Source of the DNA: a virus
Length of the DNA stretch: 64,000 bases
Reading direction: 5' to 3' (one strand)
IMG/VR virus record: IMGVR_UViG_3300047546_002559
Coordinates: 1 to 64,000 of that record
The notes under the pieces are model-generated. The model was not told where the DNA came from, made no database searches, and worked only from the letters and a program-made list of their open reading frames with translations. Below, piece after piece: positions 34,375 through 43,973 of the stretch (its first letter is position 1; every line of letters starts with the position of its first letter). A program made the translations under genes and the position numbers.

Positions 34375-35905
34375 ACAGGACCTAATTAACCTTAGAACTG
34401 GTGCACAAAGTGAAAAACCTGAATCGATAGCGATAGTCGGTTCCGGAACTGCTGGATTGATTGCGGCTCTTTTACTTAGGAGAGCTTTTCCGCTGTCTGA
34501 CATAACAGTAATTTCTTCATCCAAGATAGGAATTATTGGCGTCGGTGAAGGTTCTACCGAGCATTGGCGCCAATTTATGGACATATGTGATATCCCTCTA
34601 GAAGAAATGATTGTTGCAACAGCAGCAACACATAAATACGGTATCCGCTATGAAAATTGGCATAACAAAAATTCCGATTATTTTCATAGCGTCGGCGCAA
34701 TAGATGAAGTATTTGCGTTTGGACTCTATGGCGTGTACATGGGTCTTATTGAACAAGAAAGACTATTTACGCCGAATACGTCAAGCGTCGGAATAATAAA
34801 AGATAAAATACCAAGAAACGGTCTGCACAAAAGTACCAATCAATTTCATTTTGATACCTTCAAATTAAATGAATACTTCACTTCTTTAGCATTTAAGAGG
34901 AGTATTAAGTTTATTGACGCAGAGGTCAGTCAGGTCATCATAGATGCAGAAACTGGAAATATATCTTCTGTAAAAACTGATGCAGGTGATGAGGTATCTG
35001 CGTATTTTTGGTTTGATGCGTCTGGGTTTTCTCGTGTTTTAATGAACGAGGTTGGCAATACGGAGTGGGAATCTTTCAATAAGTACCTGCTCAGCAATAC
35101 GGCTATTCCTTTCCCTACCGAAAGCGACCCAAATGGGAGAATCCGGCCATACACAAGAGCACGCGCTGCTTCGTCTGGGTGGATGTGGGAAATCCCTACG
35201 CAGGAACGTCGCGGTAACGGCTATGTCTTTTCTTCTGATTTTCTTTCGCCTGAGCAGGCGGTAGAAGAAGCAGAAAAGATGAGCGGATACAAGATAGACA
35301 ATCCACGTGTTATCTCGTTTGATGCTGGGTATCTAAAAACCCCATGGGTAAAAAACTGCATGGCTATTGGTCTTGCCTCTTCTTTCGTTGAGCCGCTAGA
35401 GGCAACTAGCATTGGCTCCACTATTCAGCAGGTTAGGCAGGCGATACCATACATAGCCTCGTATGTACCAGGAAATCAGGCATCACAGAAACACTTCAAC
35501 AAGGGTTTCGGCAAAATAATGCGAAATATATTGACAATGATTCGTCTTCACTACTACACAGATAGGGCGGATACGCCATTTTGGCAGGCCATGTCGAATA
35601 TGCCAATTAATGATGAACTTCAAGAGCTCATCGAACTTTGGTCAGAACGTCCACCATCAAGATATGACCTTGACAGCAATTCTGGTGAAATGTTTTTGGC
35701 CCCACACCTGGCCCATGTTGCCCAGGGCCAGGGAGTGATAAGTAAGGATGCCTGCACAAGGGCTATGAATATGATGGTCTTAAGAGACCAAATATTCTAT
35801 GAAATCGATACCATGAGACAGAATAGGCATAATCATGAACTCGTCGACCACGGCCAGTCATTGAGGGAATTGTTGTCAACAGATGAAGAATGGTTGTACA
35901 AGTGA
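34355..35905 (+). CDS. Flavin-dependent halogenase
   Basis: This 516-residue protein has the full flavin-dependent halogenase signature. The FAD motif GSGTAG is at 29-34, GVGEGSTEH at 62-70, the catalytic Lys in ATHKYGIRYENW (K94), and WxWxIP as WMWEIP at 276-281. These match the tryptophan-halogenase (PrnA-like) family, of which the cyanophage enzyme VirX1 is a viral member. It needs reduced flavin from a host reductase. The substrate is unknown. A fibre or host metabolite target is suggested by context only. Confidence 0.92.
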   Translation: MSDTVTKQDLINLRTGAQSEKPESIAIVGSGTAGLIAALLLRRAFPLSDITVISSSKIGIIGVGEGSTEHWRQFMDICDIPLEEMIVATAATHKYGIRYENWHNKNSDYFHSVGAIDEVFAFGLYGVYMGLIEQERLFTPNTSSVGIIKDKIPRNGLHKSTNQFHFDTFKLNEYFTSLAFKRSIKFIDAEVSQVIIDAETGNISSVKTDAGDEVSAYFWFDASGFSRVLMNEVGNTEWESFNKYLLSNTAIPFPTESDPNGRIRPYTRARAASSGWMWEIPTQERRGNGYVFSSDFLSPEQAVEEAEKMSGYKIDNPRVISFDAGYLKTPWVKNCMAIGLASSFVEPLEATSIGSTIQQVRQAIPYIASYVPGNQASQKHFNKGFGKIMRNILTMIRLHYYTDRADTPFWQAMSNMPINDELQELIELWSERPPSRYDLDSNSGEMFLAPHLAHVAQGQGVISKDACTRAMNMMVLRDQIFYEIDTMRQNRHNHELVDHGQSLRELLSTDEEWLYK

Positions 35906-36687
35906 GTTATAAGCTTCCCCCTGTAAAGCCTGGGCAAATACGATTTACACCCATGGATAACAGATTGATGGAATTTCCGCCGTTTGTTAATAATGTGAGT
36001 ACACAACCAAACTGGTTCAAGCGAATTGGAAAACAGCAGGGTTCTGTTCGTAGGTGTGCCGGGACAATTGACTATCTTGCTGCAGGCATAACACTTCCGC
36101 TTTGGACAAACTACAGGTTTAGGCCAGACTCTCATGGGGCGTGGGAGACAGGAGGGGACGACTTCAGCCCACAGGCGGGAATTAATAATGTTCAGGGTTT
36201 TGCGTACGAGTCAACAGGCTCCTGTCCGGTTACTAATATTAGACAAATAGAAACTGGCCAGTACCCAAAATTGGTAAATCCGTGGAGATTTGAAACTGCC
36301 CCGGGTTGGTCGACCCTTCTTCTTCCACTGCACTGGGAGCCAAATGAAAATTACTCTGTCATACCAGCAATAATTAATACGGATTATTACCATTTGGCAA
36401 ATATTGTTTTAAATATTACTGGTAATTCAGCGTTCGGAATTAAGGTTGGAACGCCAATAGCTCAGCTAGTGCCATTTAAGAGAGACTCTGATTTTTCTGA
36501 AATTATTTTTAATGACGAGTCGTACTTTAAGTATGTTGCTACCACCGGGTTTGGGATGGGCCATATTGCCCCCCACGATGGAACCGCTGGCCCATATAGG
36601 CGCGAGCGTGTGAATATTGATAAAATATTAGGTGAATGCCCTGCTGGCGAAAGAAAAAACCGATGGAAAATACTCAAAAAAAAATAA
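35890..36687 (+). CDS. DUF6065-like conserved viral protein
   Basis: The 265-residue protein has a central WTNYRFRPD and a late VGTPIAQLVPFKR segment recalling dUTPase-like trimer folds. It ends with Lys-rich residues. ATG at 35890 or GTG at 35902 may be the start; the latter makes a GTGA overlap with the halogenase stop. It is often next to halogenase- and fibre-related genes in aquatic phages as I recall, but I cannot verify this here. Confidence 0.6.
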   Translation: MVVQVSYKLPPVKPGQIRFTPMDNRLMEFPPFVNNVSTQPNWFKRIGKQQGSVRRCAGTIDYLAAGITLPLWTNYRFRPDSHGAWETGGDDFSPQAGINNVQGFAYESTGSCPVTNIRQIETGQYPKLVNPWRFETAPGWSTLLLPLHWEPNENYSVIPAIINTDYYHLANIVLNITGNSAFGIKVGTPIAQLVPFKRDSDFSEIIFNDESYFKYVATTGFGMGHIAPHDGTAGPYRRERVNIDKILGECPAGERKNRWKILKKK

Positions 36688-36761
36688 CAGAGTACAGCGA
36701 TATTAAAAAAAATTCAAAAAAGAACGTCACGGGAAGCAAAAATAAAGGCGGTCTTCGATGA
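36663..36761 (+). CDS. Small Lys-rich peptide
   Basis: The 32-residue basic peptide (9 Lys, 3 Asn among charged residues) overlaps the previous and next genes, with an ATGA overlap at its end. Coupling supports it; the function is unknown. Confidence 0.4.
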   Translation: MENTQKKITEYSDIKKNSKKNVTGSKNKGGLR

Positions 36762-37129
36762 GAATTCAGATATATGGCTGGCCGCTTGCGCCATTTGATA
36801 AGCCAGCTACAACGCAGGAAGAACTAATGTCAGCCCTCCGACAGATGAGGGATGTTCTTTTAAAGGAAAGCGACTGGACACAGTCTTCGGATTCCCCCCT
36901 TTCGGAAGAGATACGTAACGACTGGAGGATATGGAGGCAAAGCGTCCGTGATATTACGGATACTGTTGAAAATCCGTTGCCATATGTTGTTGACCTTGGT
37001 GAGTTGCCAGGGCAGGGTGTTCCCAGCAGCTGGTCTAATTGGGATGTAGATGTTCTCGAGTCGACATGGACCACTACTACGGCGGAGCAAAAAGCCGCAA
37101 AACTGGAGGATTCAAATGGCGAGAACTAA
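36758..37129 (+). CDS. Tail fibre assembly chaperone-like protein
   Basis: This 123-residue protein has the caudoviral fibre-assembly pattern: an N-terminal helix, then LLKESDWTQSSDSPLSEEIRNDWRIWRQSVRD (about 38-70). It precedes a tail-collar fibre gene, so it probably helps that fibre fold or attach. Confidence 0.65.
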   Translation: MRIQIYGWPLAPFDKPATTQEELMSALRQMRDVLLKESDWTQSSDSPLSEEIRNDWRIWRQSVRDITDTVENPLPYVVDLGELPGQGVPSSWSNWDVDVLESTWTTTTAEQKAAKLEDSNGEN

Positions 37130-38069
37130 ATTTTCAGTCAAAGATGGCATATCTGTATCGACAGATTCGGTTCCAGCTGGATTTGAGCTTATCCCGCCAG
37201 GCATAATGATGGCTTATGCTGGGTCAAGCGCCCCAGACGGCTGGCTTCTATGTGACGGAACTGCATACTCAAGAACAACTTATGCAAATCTATTTGCCGC
37301 AATATCGACTACATTCGGCAGCGGTGACGGGAGTACTACGTTCAATCTTCCCAACACAAAGGGGAGAACACTTGTTGGGGCCGGAACTGGGGATGGCGGT
37401 GGCTCATCTGCCTCCTCTGGCGTTATATCTGGTGGTTCAGCTTTAACGGCCAGGCCCCTTGGTTCATGGTATGGCAGAGAGTCTGTCACCTTAATAGCCA
37501 ACAATCTTCCGGCTCATACACACGGACTAAATAGTCATACTCACGGAGCAAGTCATGACCATACGGGCTCAAGTGGTGGCCCATCTGGTGGAAGCGACAC
37601 AGCATCAGCCGGCATTGGTTCGCCTAGCCCCAGCGGAACGCAGTCAACATCAATAAACCATAACCATAGTGTTGATTTATATCATTACGCGGCCGGCAAC
37701 CATGAACATAGGTTATATTACGTAACGGATGGACAGTCGGGGACTAACAAAGCGAGAGTTTCAGCTTCAGGAACAACATTGTCAAACAGTGGCATAACAA
37801 CATTTGAAGCCAGCCATACCCATACTTTTACAAATGGCACTTCAGGCGACTCAAACCCATACCATAATCATGACATGTATGACCATCGGCATAGTTCAGA
37901 CCACTATCATGGACTCGGAGCCCATACTCATACAGTAACAGTAAATTCAAAAGCACTTACAACAGATGGCCCTAGCACGTCAAATACAACGGATGGTGGG
38001 TACTCGGCTAGCTCTGCTGTTGAAAATATGCAACCAATGCTCGCAGTAAATTACATCATCAAGTACTAA
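37116..38069 (+). CDS. Tail-collar domain fibre with HxH repeats
   Basis: The 317-residue protein starts at ATG 37116 (GGAGG 6 bases upstream). It contains a phage tail-collar domain (PGIMMAYAGSSAPDGWLLCDG, about 28-48, then TTFNLPNTKGRTLVGAG, about 72-88). A C-terminal part is rich in HTH, HxH and HDH clusters, as in T4 gp12 and gp37 tips that hold iron. The same His/Gly style occurs in the larger fibre at 30198. Confidence 0.8.
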   Translation: MARTKFSVKDGISVSTDSVPAGFELIPPGIMMAYAGSSAPDGWLLCDGTAYSRTTYANLFAAISTTFGSGDGSTTFNLPNTKGRTLVGAGTGDGGGSSASSGVISGGSALTARPLGSWYGRESVTLIANNLPAHTHGLNSHTHGASHDHTGSSGGPSGGSDTASAGIGSPSPSGTQSTSINHNHSVDLYHYAAGNHEHRLYYVTDGQSGTNKARVSASGTTLSNSGITTFEASHTHTFTNGTSGDSNPYHNHDMYDHRHSSDHYHGLGAHTHTVTVNSKALTTDGPSTSNTTDGGYSASSAVENMQPMLAVNYIIKY

Positions 38070-38078
38070 GATAGGCCG

Positions 38079-39146
38079 ATGCGCTTCCACGTTGTATCGC
38101 TACCGCATACAAACACAACAGAAGAATTTACTGCTTGTGCATATACCGAAAAAGTTCGTAAGTTCTGCATAATGATGAAAAACCTTGGGCATACAGTGTT
38201 TCTGTATGCTGGAGAGTTTAATGAGGCACCATGTGATGAGCATATTCAGTGCATCAGCGAGTTAGAGAGGGTGAACGCCGTAGGCTCAAACCACTACTCT
38301 GCGGCATCATTTGACTGGAATTTGCCTCACTGGGTGAGCTTCAATGGGAACGTAATTAATGCAATAAAAGAACGGCTCGAGCATAAGGACTTTATTTGTC
38401 TTATTGCCGGCTACGCGTCGAAGCCAATTGCAGATGCATTTCCGAACGAAATCAGCGTGGAATTTGGTATCGGATACGGTGGCTCATTTGCTAATTACAA
38501 GGTTTTTGAGTCGTATGCCTGGATGCATTCCTGTTATGGCTCAAAGGTCACGGACCCACACGCCCTTGATGGGAAGTTTTACGACACGGTTATCCCTAGC
38601 TATATAGACGTCAATGACTTCCCAGTTCGAGACACGCCTGATGACTATTACCTCTATATCGGAAGGCTTATTGAGCGCAAGGGGTACCAAATTGCTGTTG
38701 ATGTGTGCAGGAGACTCGGCAAGCGCCTAATAGTTGCTGGAGCTGGAACGCCACCGGATTACGGCGAGTATGTAGGTGTGGTCGGGACAGAAGAACGCGG
38801 GCGGCTAATGGCTGGAGCAATCGCCACATTTGTACCGACAATTTATGTTGAGCCATTCGGGACGGTTGCAGTTGAGGCGATGGCATGTGGCTCTCCGGTC
38901 ATATCGACCGACTGGGGTGCGTTTACGGAGACGGTTATTGATGGCGTAACTGGATTTAGGTGTCACACTTTGAGGGAATTCATGGATGCAGCTATTGCCG
39001 CTCCATCTTTAGACAGAAAAGCCATAAGCCGTTATTCAAAGGAAAGATACGGCTTGGATACAGTTGGGCTGATGTACGACCGTTATTTTAGAAGGCTCCA
39101 GACACTGTGGGGCGCTGGGTGGCATGAACTCGGCGAGCCTAGTTAA
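38079..39146 (+). CDS. Glycosyltransferase (GT4-like)
   Basis: This 355-residue GT-B protein has a donor-site motif EPFGTVAVEAMACGSPVIS (about 266-284) and a central RLIERKG stretch. It lies at the 3' end of the fibre cluster, next to the collar fibre and after two collagen-like fibres with many Gly-Pro-Thr triplets. It is therefore a candidate for O-glycosylating fibre Thr residues. The stop overlaps the convergent gene by 8 bases. Confidence 0.85.
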   Translation: MRFHVVSLPHTNTTEEFTACAYTEKVRKFCIMMKNLGHTVFLYAGEFNEAPCDEHIQCISELERVNAVGSNHYSAASFDWNLPHWVSFNGNVINAIKERLEHKDFICLIAGYASKPIADAFPNEISVEFGIGYGGSFANYKVFESYAWMHSCYGSKVTDPHALDGKFYDTVIPSYIDVNDFPVRDTPDDYYLYIGRLIERKGYQIAVDVCRRLGKRLIVAGAGTPPDYGEYVGVVGTEERGRLMAGAIATFVPTIYVEPFGTVAVEAMACGSPVISTDWGAFTETVIDGVTGFRCHTLREFMDAAIAAPSLDRKAISRYSKERYGLDTVGLMYDRYFRRLQTLWGAGWHELGEPS

Positions 39147-39381
39147 TAGATACTGCTTGCCACTTGCCAATTGGGCATTCGGCGTGGGCTATTTTTGTTT
39201 TAAGATGCATAAAGCAACCGCACTTTATGCACTGTCTTGTTGAGGCTTTAAAAAACTGACACTCTGTACATATCGAGTATCTTGATTCTTCGGTCGGTTT
39301 ATCAACATATTCAGTCGATTTGCGGAAAAAGTCTAAAGGACTTGCCTTGCGGCTATTGTCTCCTCGCTGTTCTCTCATCAC
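39139..39381 (-). CDS. Zinc-ribbon protein (DUF6171-like)
   Basis: This 80-residue protein has six Cys in a C-x2-C, C-x2-C-G-C, C pattern (ICTECQFF, CIKCGCFM, ECPIGKW), matching a small phage family with a CPIGKW ending. It lies at the 3' end of the leftward tail operon. Confidence 0.6.
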   Translation of the reverse strand: MMREQRGDNSRKASPLDFFRKSTEYVDKPTEESRYSICTECQFFKASTRQCIKCGCFMHLKTKIAHAECPIGKWQAVSIN

Positions 39382-39395
39382 TGCTCCAGGCCTAA

Positions 39396-39689
39396 TTATA
39401 TTGTTCCGATTTCCTCAAAATTAGATAAATCTGGAAGAATAAACTTTTCGCCATCCCATGGTGTTCCGTCTGGAACTGGAGCATGCTTGACAAGAAGAAC
39501 TCCACTATCAAAAAACGACGACAACAAAGCCCACCCTGGAATCATAAGTATCACATCACCATTTTCTGTTGTGCCATTTGCCCAAAGCGCACCAATCGAT
39601 GCTCCATCCTTTACTGCCACAACACAAAAATCTATGCTTTCTAAACCCGGTCCCAAATCATTGTCTACGGTTATTCCCTTATATGCCAT
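39396..39689 (-). CDS. Hypothetical protein
   Basis: The 97-residue protein is strand-rich (VAVKDGASIGALW; VILMIPGWALL). It lies between a fibre gene and a zinc-ribbon gene. No family is recognised. Confidence 0.45.
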   Translation of the reverse strand: MAYKGITVDNDLGPGLESIDFCVVAVKDGASIGALWANGTTENGDVILMIPGWALLSSFFDSGVLLVKHAPVPDGTPWDGEKFILPDLSNFEEIGTI

Positions 39690-39700
39690 TGATTGTTCCT

Positions 39701-41428
39701 TTAAATCTGTTCCGTGTATCTGTGAGTGTAGTAGATACGCAAATAAACATCAATCTGTTCGTTAGCTGCCCATGTCCCAGTTATGCTTCCCCCGCCTATA
39801 ACAGAAAACCTATAGAACCCTGCTTTGTCATATGCGCCATCCGTAAAGTCCCATGCCCTGCTCCTGGTTGTTCCGCCAGTAGGCCATGAACTTCCACTAT
39901 TAAGAGATAGTAGAGTAGCAGAATCGTGACCAGCACCAGTTGTGCTATTCGACGCAGATATGCCAACGCTTGGGTTTCTGTTAGATGTAACCGTATATGA
40001 AGTCGAAAGTGAGATGTATGCATATACTGTCGAACTGTATATGGCGTCATCATTTCCTGTAGTCCAGTTGAAGTATGTTCTAGCCATGCTGCCGCCAGTC
40101 ACCTTCTTCGTATCCGTGTCATAGCTTGTGTTGTATGTTCTATAACCAGAAGTCACCCATCCAGATGTTGTAAATGACGTGCTTGAAGATACGCCATGTC
40201 CTTCTGTATTGTAAGTTGTTACCGTTGCTGTGACGTACATTCCCGGAGATATGCTTGCTGCGCCAAAAAGGGAGTTATATGTATCAACACGCTGAACTTG
40301 ATTTGCAGCGCTTGAATAAAACGGCCCAAAGGATTGGCCGACAATAAAGTCACTGTCTGTAGTGAAGTATATTTCCGTTCTGTCGTAGTTTTCACAAGCA
40401 GTTGGGCTAAATGTAATATTTACAGGCCTCTTACCATATGTTGCAGAGTTTCCATCTGTTGGGTAGCCGGAAACGCCGGCAATCGATACCGATGGTGCCG
40501 CAAACGTGGGAGTGCGTGCTGTTGATTTAGCGGAATATCCACCATAGTCACGAGCATTTTTTGCCCTAACTCTCCCAACATATGATGTTCCGTTGGCCAA
40601 TGTCCATGTATAGCTAGTGGATGTCGTTGTTTGTGCCCCAACCCAGTTAGCACCATCGTCTATTGAGTATTCAACTTGATATTCCGTAATGGCACTACCG
40701 CCATTTCCAGGGGCGCTCCAGCTAATTGTAAATCGCCTATCTCCAGACGACGACGATGGCGTACCTACTGCGTCTGGGACAGTATATGGAGTTACTGGGG
40801 ATGAATTGTCTGAAACCTGACCAGCACCAGCGGCAGTTTCGGCATATACGCGGAATACATATGACGTTCCATTTGATAGGCTTCCGACAGTTTCGCTCAG
40901 GTCATTTCCCGAGTCAATTGGTGATGACCAACTAGCTCCGCTATTACTTGAATACTGAACCCAATACTTACTAATTGACCTACCGCCGTTTGATGTTGGC
41001 GCACTATATGTTACTGTTACGTTCTGTGAAGACCCGCTGACAACACCTGTTATTGTCGGTTTCCCAGCAATTGTGTAAGGATTCGTATTGGTTGATAATG
41101 GGTCTGATGATGCTCCGCTGCCAAGAGCATTAACTGCACGAAGCTTTACGTAGTACTGCTGTCCGTTGGTTAGTCCGCCTATCGTCACAGGGGAGGCGGT
41201 ATCAACAGGTGAAAGAGCGGTCCATGAACCGTATGATGAGCCACCATCGGTTGACAGCGCATACTCATAGTTGGATATGTTGAGTCCGCCATTAAAAGCA
41301 GGCGCAGTGAAAGAAATCGTTAGCTGTTGATTTCCCTCAATGGAGGAGAGGTTGGTTGGGGCAGTCGGAACAGAGCCTCCGCCAAAAAATCCTCTTGATG
41401 CTGTTGCTCTACCGCCAATATAAGGCAC
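39701..41428 (-). CDS. Fibronectin-III repeat fibre protein
   Basis: This 575-residue protein has three FN3 domains (about 20-115, 120-208, 210-298), each with a Y/W core and NG-x-SYVFRVYA or NGQQYYVKLRA strands, then a beta-rich C-terminal domain. FN3 modules are common in baseplate and fibre proteins and aid weak surface binding. It is beside other fibre genes. Confidence 0.8.
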   Translation of the reverse strand: MPYIGGRATASRGFFGGGSVPTAPTNLSSIEGNQQLTISFTAPAFNGGLNISNYEYALSTDGGSSYGSWTALSPVDTASPVTIGGLTNGQQYYVKLRAVNALGSGASSDPLSTNTNPYTIAGKPTITGVVSGSSQNVTVTYSAPTSNGGRSISKYWVQYSSNSGASWSSPIDSGNDLSETVGSLSNGTSYVFRVYAETAAGAGQVSDNSSPVTPYTVPDAVGTPSSSSGDRRFTISWSAPGNGGSAITEYQVEYSIDDGANWVGAQTTTSTSYTWTLANGTSYVGRVRAKNARDYGGYSAKSTARTPTFAAPSVSIAGVSGYPTDGNSATYGKRPVNITFSPTACENYDRTEIYFTTDSDFIVGQSFGPFYSSAANQVQRVDTYNSLFGAASISPGMYVTATVTTYNTEGHGVSSSTSFTTSGWVTSGYRTYNTSYDTDTKKVTGGSMARTYFNWTTGNDDAIYSSTVYAYISLSTSYTVTSNRNPSVGISASNSTTGAGHDSATLLSLNSGSSWPTGGTTRSRAWDFTDGAYDKAGFYRFSVIGGGSITGTWAANEQIDVYLRIYYTHRYTEQI

Positions 41429-41437
41429 TTTAGTTTC

Positions 41438-42724
41438 CTATGCAAACTTTGACTGGCTAGCGAGGACAATATATGTTGGGGTTGCCGCTGTTTTGATAAT
41501 TGTTACCGTGTACGAGTCAACTGCGCCACCGCCGCTTCCGTCCGGGAAGCTGACGCCACCAAACCACTTAACTCCAGTTTGTGTCACACCATCAACAGCT
41601 ATTGATGTCGGCCTACATGTTGTTGACCCAGAAGTGATTAGAACAACACCAGTAACAGATTGCCCAACAGATGTCATCGCATTAAATGAATTAGCTGTAC
41701 CATCACCAGTGAAATTAAGAGAACACGATGCACTACTTGATGTCTCAAAGAAATGGATTCCCGATGTTAGGACGTCTATATTTTCAGTCCCTGAAGCGGC
41801 TCCCTGGAAGTGTACTTTTTCAATAATTTCTGCAAAATAAGAAGTTCCGGTAACTGACAGGTTATTTCCAACGCCAACATTTGACGTAACAGATATTGAT
41901 GAATCCAGTTTTGCAGAAGTAACGGCGCCTGCATTGATTTTTGCAGTAGTTACACCAAGGTCCTTTATTCTCAACGTATCAGAATCTATTTCAATAGTAG
42001 AACTATCAACATTGACCGACAGTGCAGAGCCACCTCCGCCGGCAAGTCCATTTCCAGCGACTGCAGTGCTCAATTTCGCGCTTGTTATTCCGGAATCTTT
42101 TACACGAAGGGAGTCTGAATTTATCTCTATTGTTGAGTCGTCAACGTTGACAGATAGTGCGCTTCCGGCTCCACCAGCAAGACCGTTTCCGGCTACTGCT
42201 GCTGCTATTTTTGCACTAGTTATTCCAGAGTCCTTGACGCGCAGTGAATCCGAATTTATTTCGATTGTTGAGTTGTCAACATTTACGGAGAGAGCCGAGC
42301 CATTTCCGCCAGCAAGACCATTACCAGCAACAGATGTAGTCAGTTTTGCTTCAGTAACTGTGTTATCGGCAACGTCGGAAGCAACAATAGTGCCTGGAGC
42401 TATTTTGTCGGATGTTACCGAGTTATTTGCCAGTTTCGCTTCAGTGATAGAGCCGTCTGCAACTGTAAATTGCGACGCCGACTGCCATGAAGTGCCGTTG
42501 TAATACTGAACTTCATTAATGTCGTCTAGATAACAGAATCGCCCTTCTGACAGTTCCGGCTTGCCATCTCCGCCCTGCGATACAGGTATCCCGTCCCCGA
42601 ATGCCAAGTCCCTAGCGGCCGCATCAGCAAAGCGGGAAATAACCTGGTCCATAAGATAACTATTGACATCAGCTGCATATGCGATTTCACCAGAAAGGAA
42701 TAACCTTACTCCTGAGCCAGCCAT
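41438..42724 (-). CDS. Tail fibre with tandem repeats
   Basis: The 428-residue protein contains three near-identical repeats of about 45 residues (NVDNSTIEINSDSLRV...SAKIAAAVAGNGLAGG), also visible as repeated DNA (about 41960-42340). An N-terminal attachment part contains a fibre motif (FCYLDDINEVQYYNGTSW). Such repeats form a beta-helical shaft; unequal recombination could change fibre length. Confidence 0.75.
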   Translation of the reverse strand: MAGSGVRLFLSGEIAYAADVNSYLMDQVISRFADAAARDLAFGDGIPVSQGGDGKPELSEGRFCYLDDINEVQYYNGTSWQSASQFTVADGSITEAKLANNSVTSDKIAPGTIVASDVADNTVTEAKLTTSVAGNGLAGGNGSALSVNVDNSTIEINSDSLRVKDSGITSAKIAAAVAGNGLAGGAGSALSVNVDDSTIEINSDSLRVKDSGITSAKLSTAVAGNGLAGGGGSALSVNVDSSTIEIDSDTLRIKDLGVTTAKINAGAVTSAKLDSSISVTSNVGVGNNLSVTGTSYFAEIIEKVHFQGAASGTENIDVLTSGIHFFETSSSASCSLNFTGDGTANSFNAMTSVGQSVTGVVLITSGSTTCRPTSIAVDGVTQTGVKWFGGVSFPDGSGGGAVDSYTVTIIKTAATPTYIVLASQSKFA

Positions 42725-42762
42725 ACTATTCTCCTGAATCCTTAATTAATGATTTTACCATT

Positions 42763-43971
42763 TCAGCCGAACCTCATCGAGTCGAGAACTCCAAGAGTTG
42801 GGTCGTCAAACGAGAAGAAGAACTCGTCAACAGTTTCGTGGACAACCTTATATCCCATTGGTTTGGCCCAATTGACGGATTGGAGAACAACGTGGCTCTC
42901 TTCTCCGGCATCTGCATCTGGCGTTTCATTTGTGAGTGTCTGAACTTTTATTGTGAACAAGTCGTCTAGATATCTGGGCGTAACCGCTACAGATAGGGTC
43001 GTTGGTTCGCCATCTTTTGTATAAATAAGAACTTGCCTAGCCGCCTCGACCATTGCTCTACGCGTTCCTGCAGCTCTTCCATAAAATGAGTAGCGAAGTT
43101 GCCATTCAATAAAGTCTCTCCTCGCAGATTCGTTTTGAAAAAATACAGACCCATCTGCATATTCAATATTCTGCTTCAGTGCAGTGCCAGTGAACTGGGA
43201 CAGCCACGGAGTATATGGTCCGCGTACGGAGCGTGGTGATACCAATGAACTCTGTGCCCAATTAAACATTGAGTCATATGGGCTATCAAGCTGCGCTTGC
43301 TCTACCCCATACATAAGGTCGTGCTCTATTGCTGTTTCACCAGCAGCAGATGTAAGTATGTCTATTAGGCGAAAGTATGGATACGTCGGTGCTTCTTGGG
43401 CTGAATCAATTTCAAAATAAAAATCGGGCAAGAAATTTCTCATTCTGCCAACAAACGGATTTTCATAAAATGCAAAATCGTGAATGAGGTGCGGTAGTGT
43501 TACATGAATTGTCGCGGCATTGTGATTTTCTATAGTAATGCGAATTGTTGCCGTATGCAGCTGTCCATCATTTGGTACTACGACAGTGTTGGTATGAACA
43601 GCATTGTATAGCCCGCTTGTTAGCGTCTCCTGCACAGCAGTATTATTGTCGTCTTCATCAATAAATAGAAGACCGGATACTGACATTGGAGACAATGCTT
43701 TTAGCTTTATATTCGCTGACAATATTCTGTCATTATCTGCAATGTTAAGTGGAATAGCTGCAAGTTCTAGGACAATTGGGGCTAGTGACGAAGGTGAAAG
43801 TTCAAGTACATAGCGCGTGTCTACTACGAATTCACGCCCAATAATGGCAACTGTCGCATTTGTGGCAGTCCAGTTGTGTGGTACTTCATTTATCGCGATA
43901 ATTGCATTATTTTGGGTGGAGACGCGCATCAACGCATCGGCGTTAGATAACAAGTTTCTAGTTCTGGCCAT
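42763..43971 (-). CDS. Baseplate protein, gpI-like
   Basis: The 402-residue protein follows the J-like gene. Its C-terminal half has a YTPWLSQFTGTALKQ region typical of P2 gpI-type baseplate proteins. The N-terminal half is beta-rich. It probably links the baseplate wedge to fibres. The assignment rests on position and this pattern. Confidence 0.55.
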   Translation of the reverse strand: MARTRNLLSNADALMRVSTQNNAIIAINEVPHNWTATNATVAIIGREFVVDTRYVLELSPSSLAPIVLELAAIPLNIADNDRILSANIKLKALSPMSVSGLLFIDEDDNNTAVQETLTSGLYNAVHTNTVVVPNDGQLHTATIRITIENHNAATIHVTLPHLIHDFAFYENPFVGRMRNFLPDFYFEIDSAQEAPTYPYFRLIDILTSAAGETAIEHDLMYGVEQAQLDSPYDSMFNWAQSSLVSPRSVRGPYTPWLSQFTGTALKQNIEYADGSVFFQNESARRDFIEWQLRYSFYGRAAGTRRAMVEAARQVLIYTKDGEPTTLSVAVTPRYLDDLFTIKVQTLTNETPDADAGEESHVVLQSVNWAKPMGYKVVHETVDEFFFSFDDPTLGVLDSMRFG

Positions 43972-43973
43972 AT

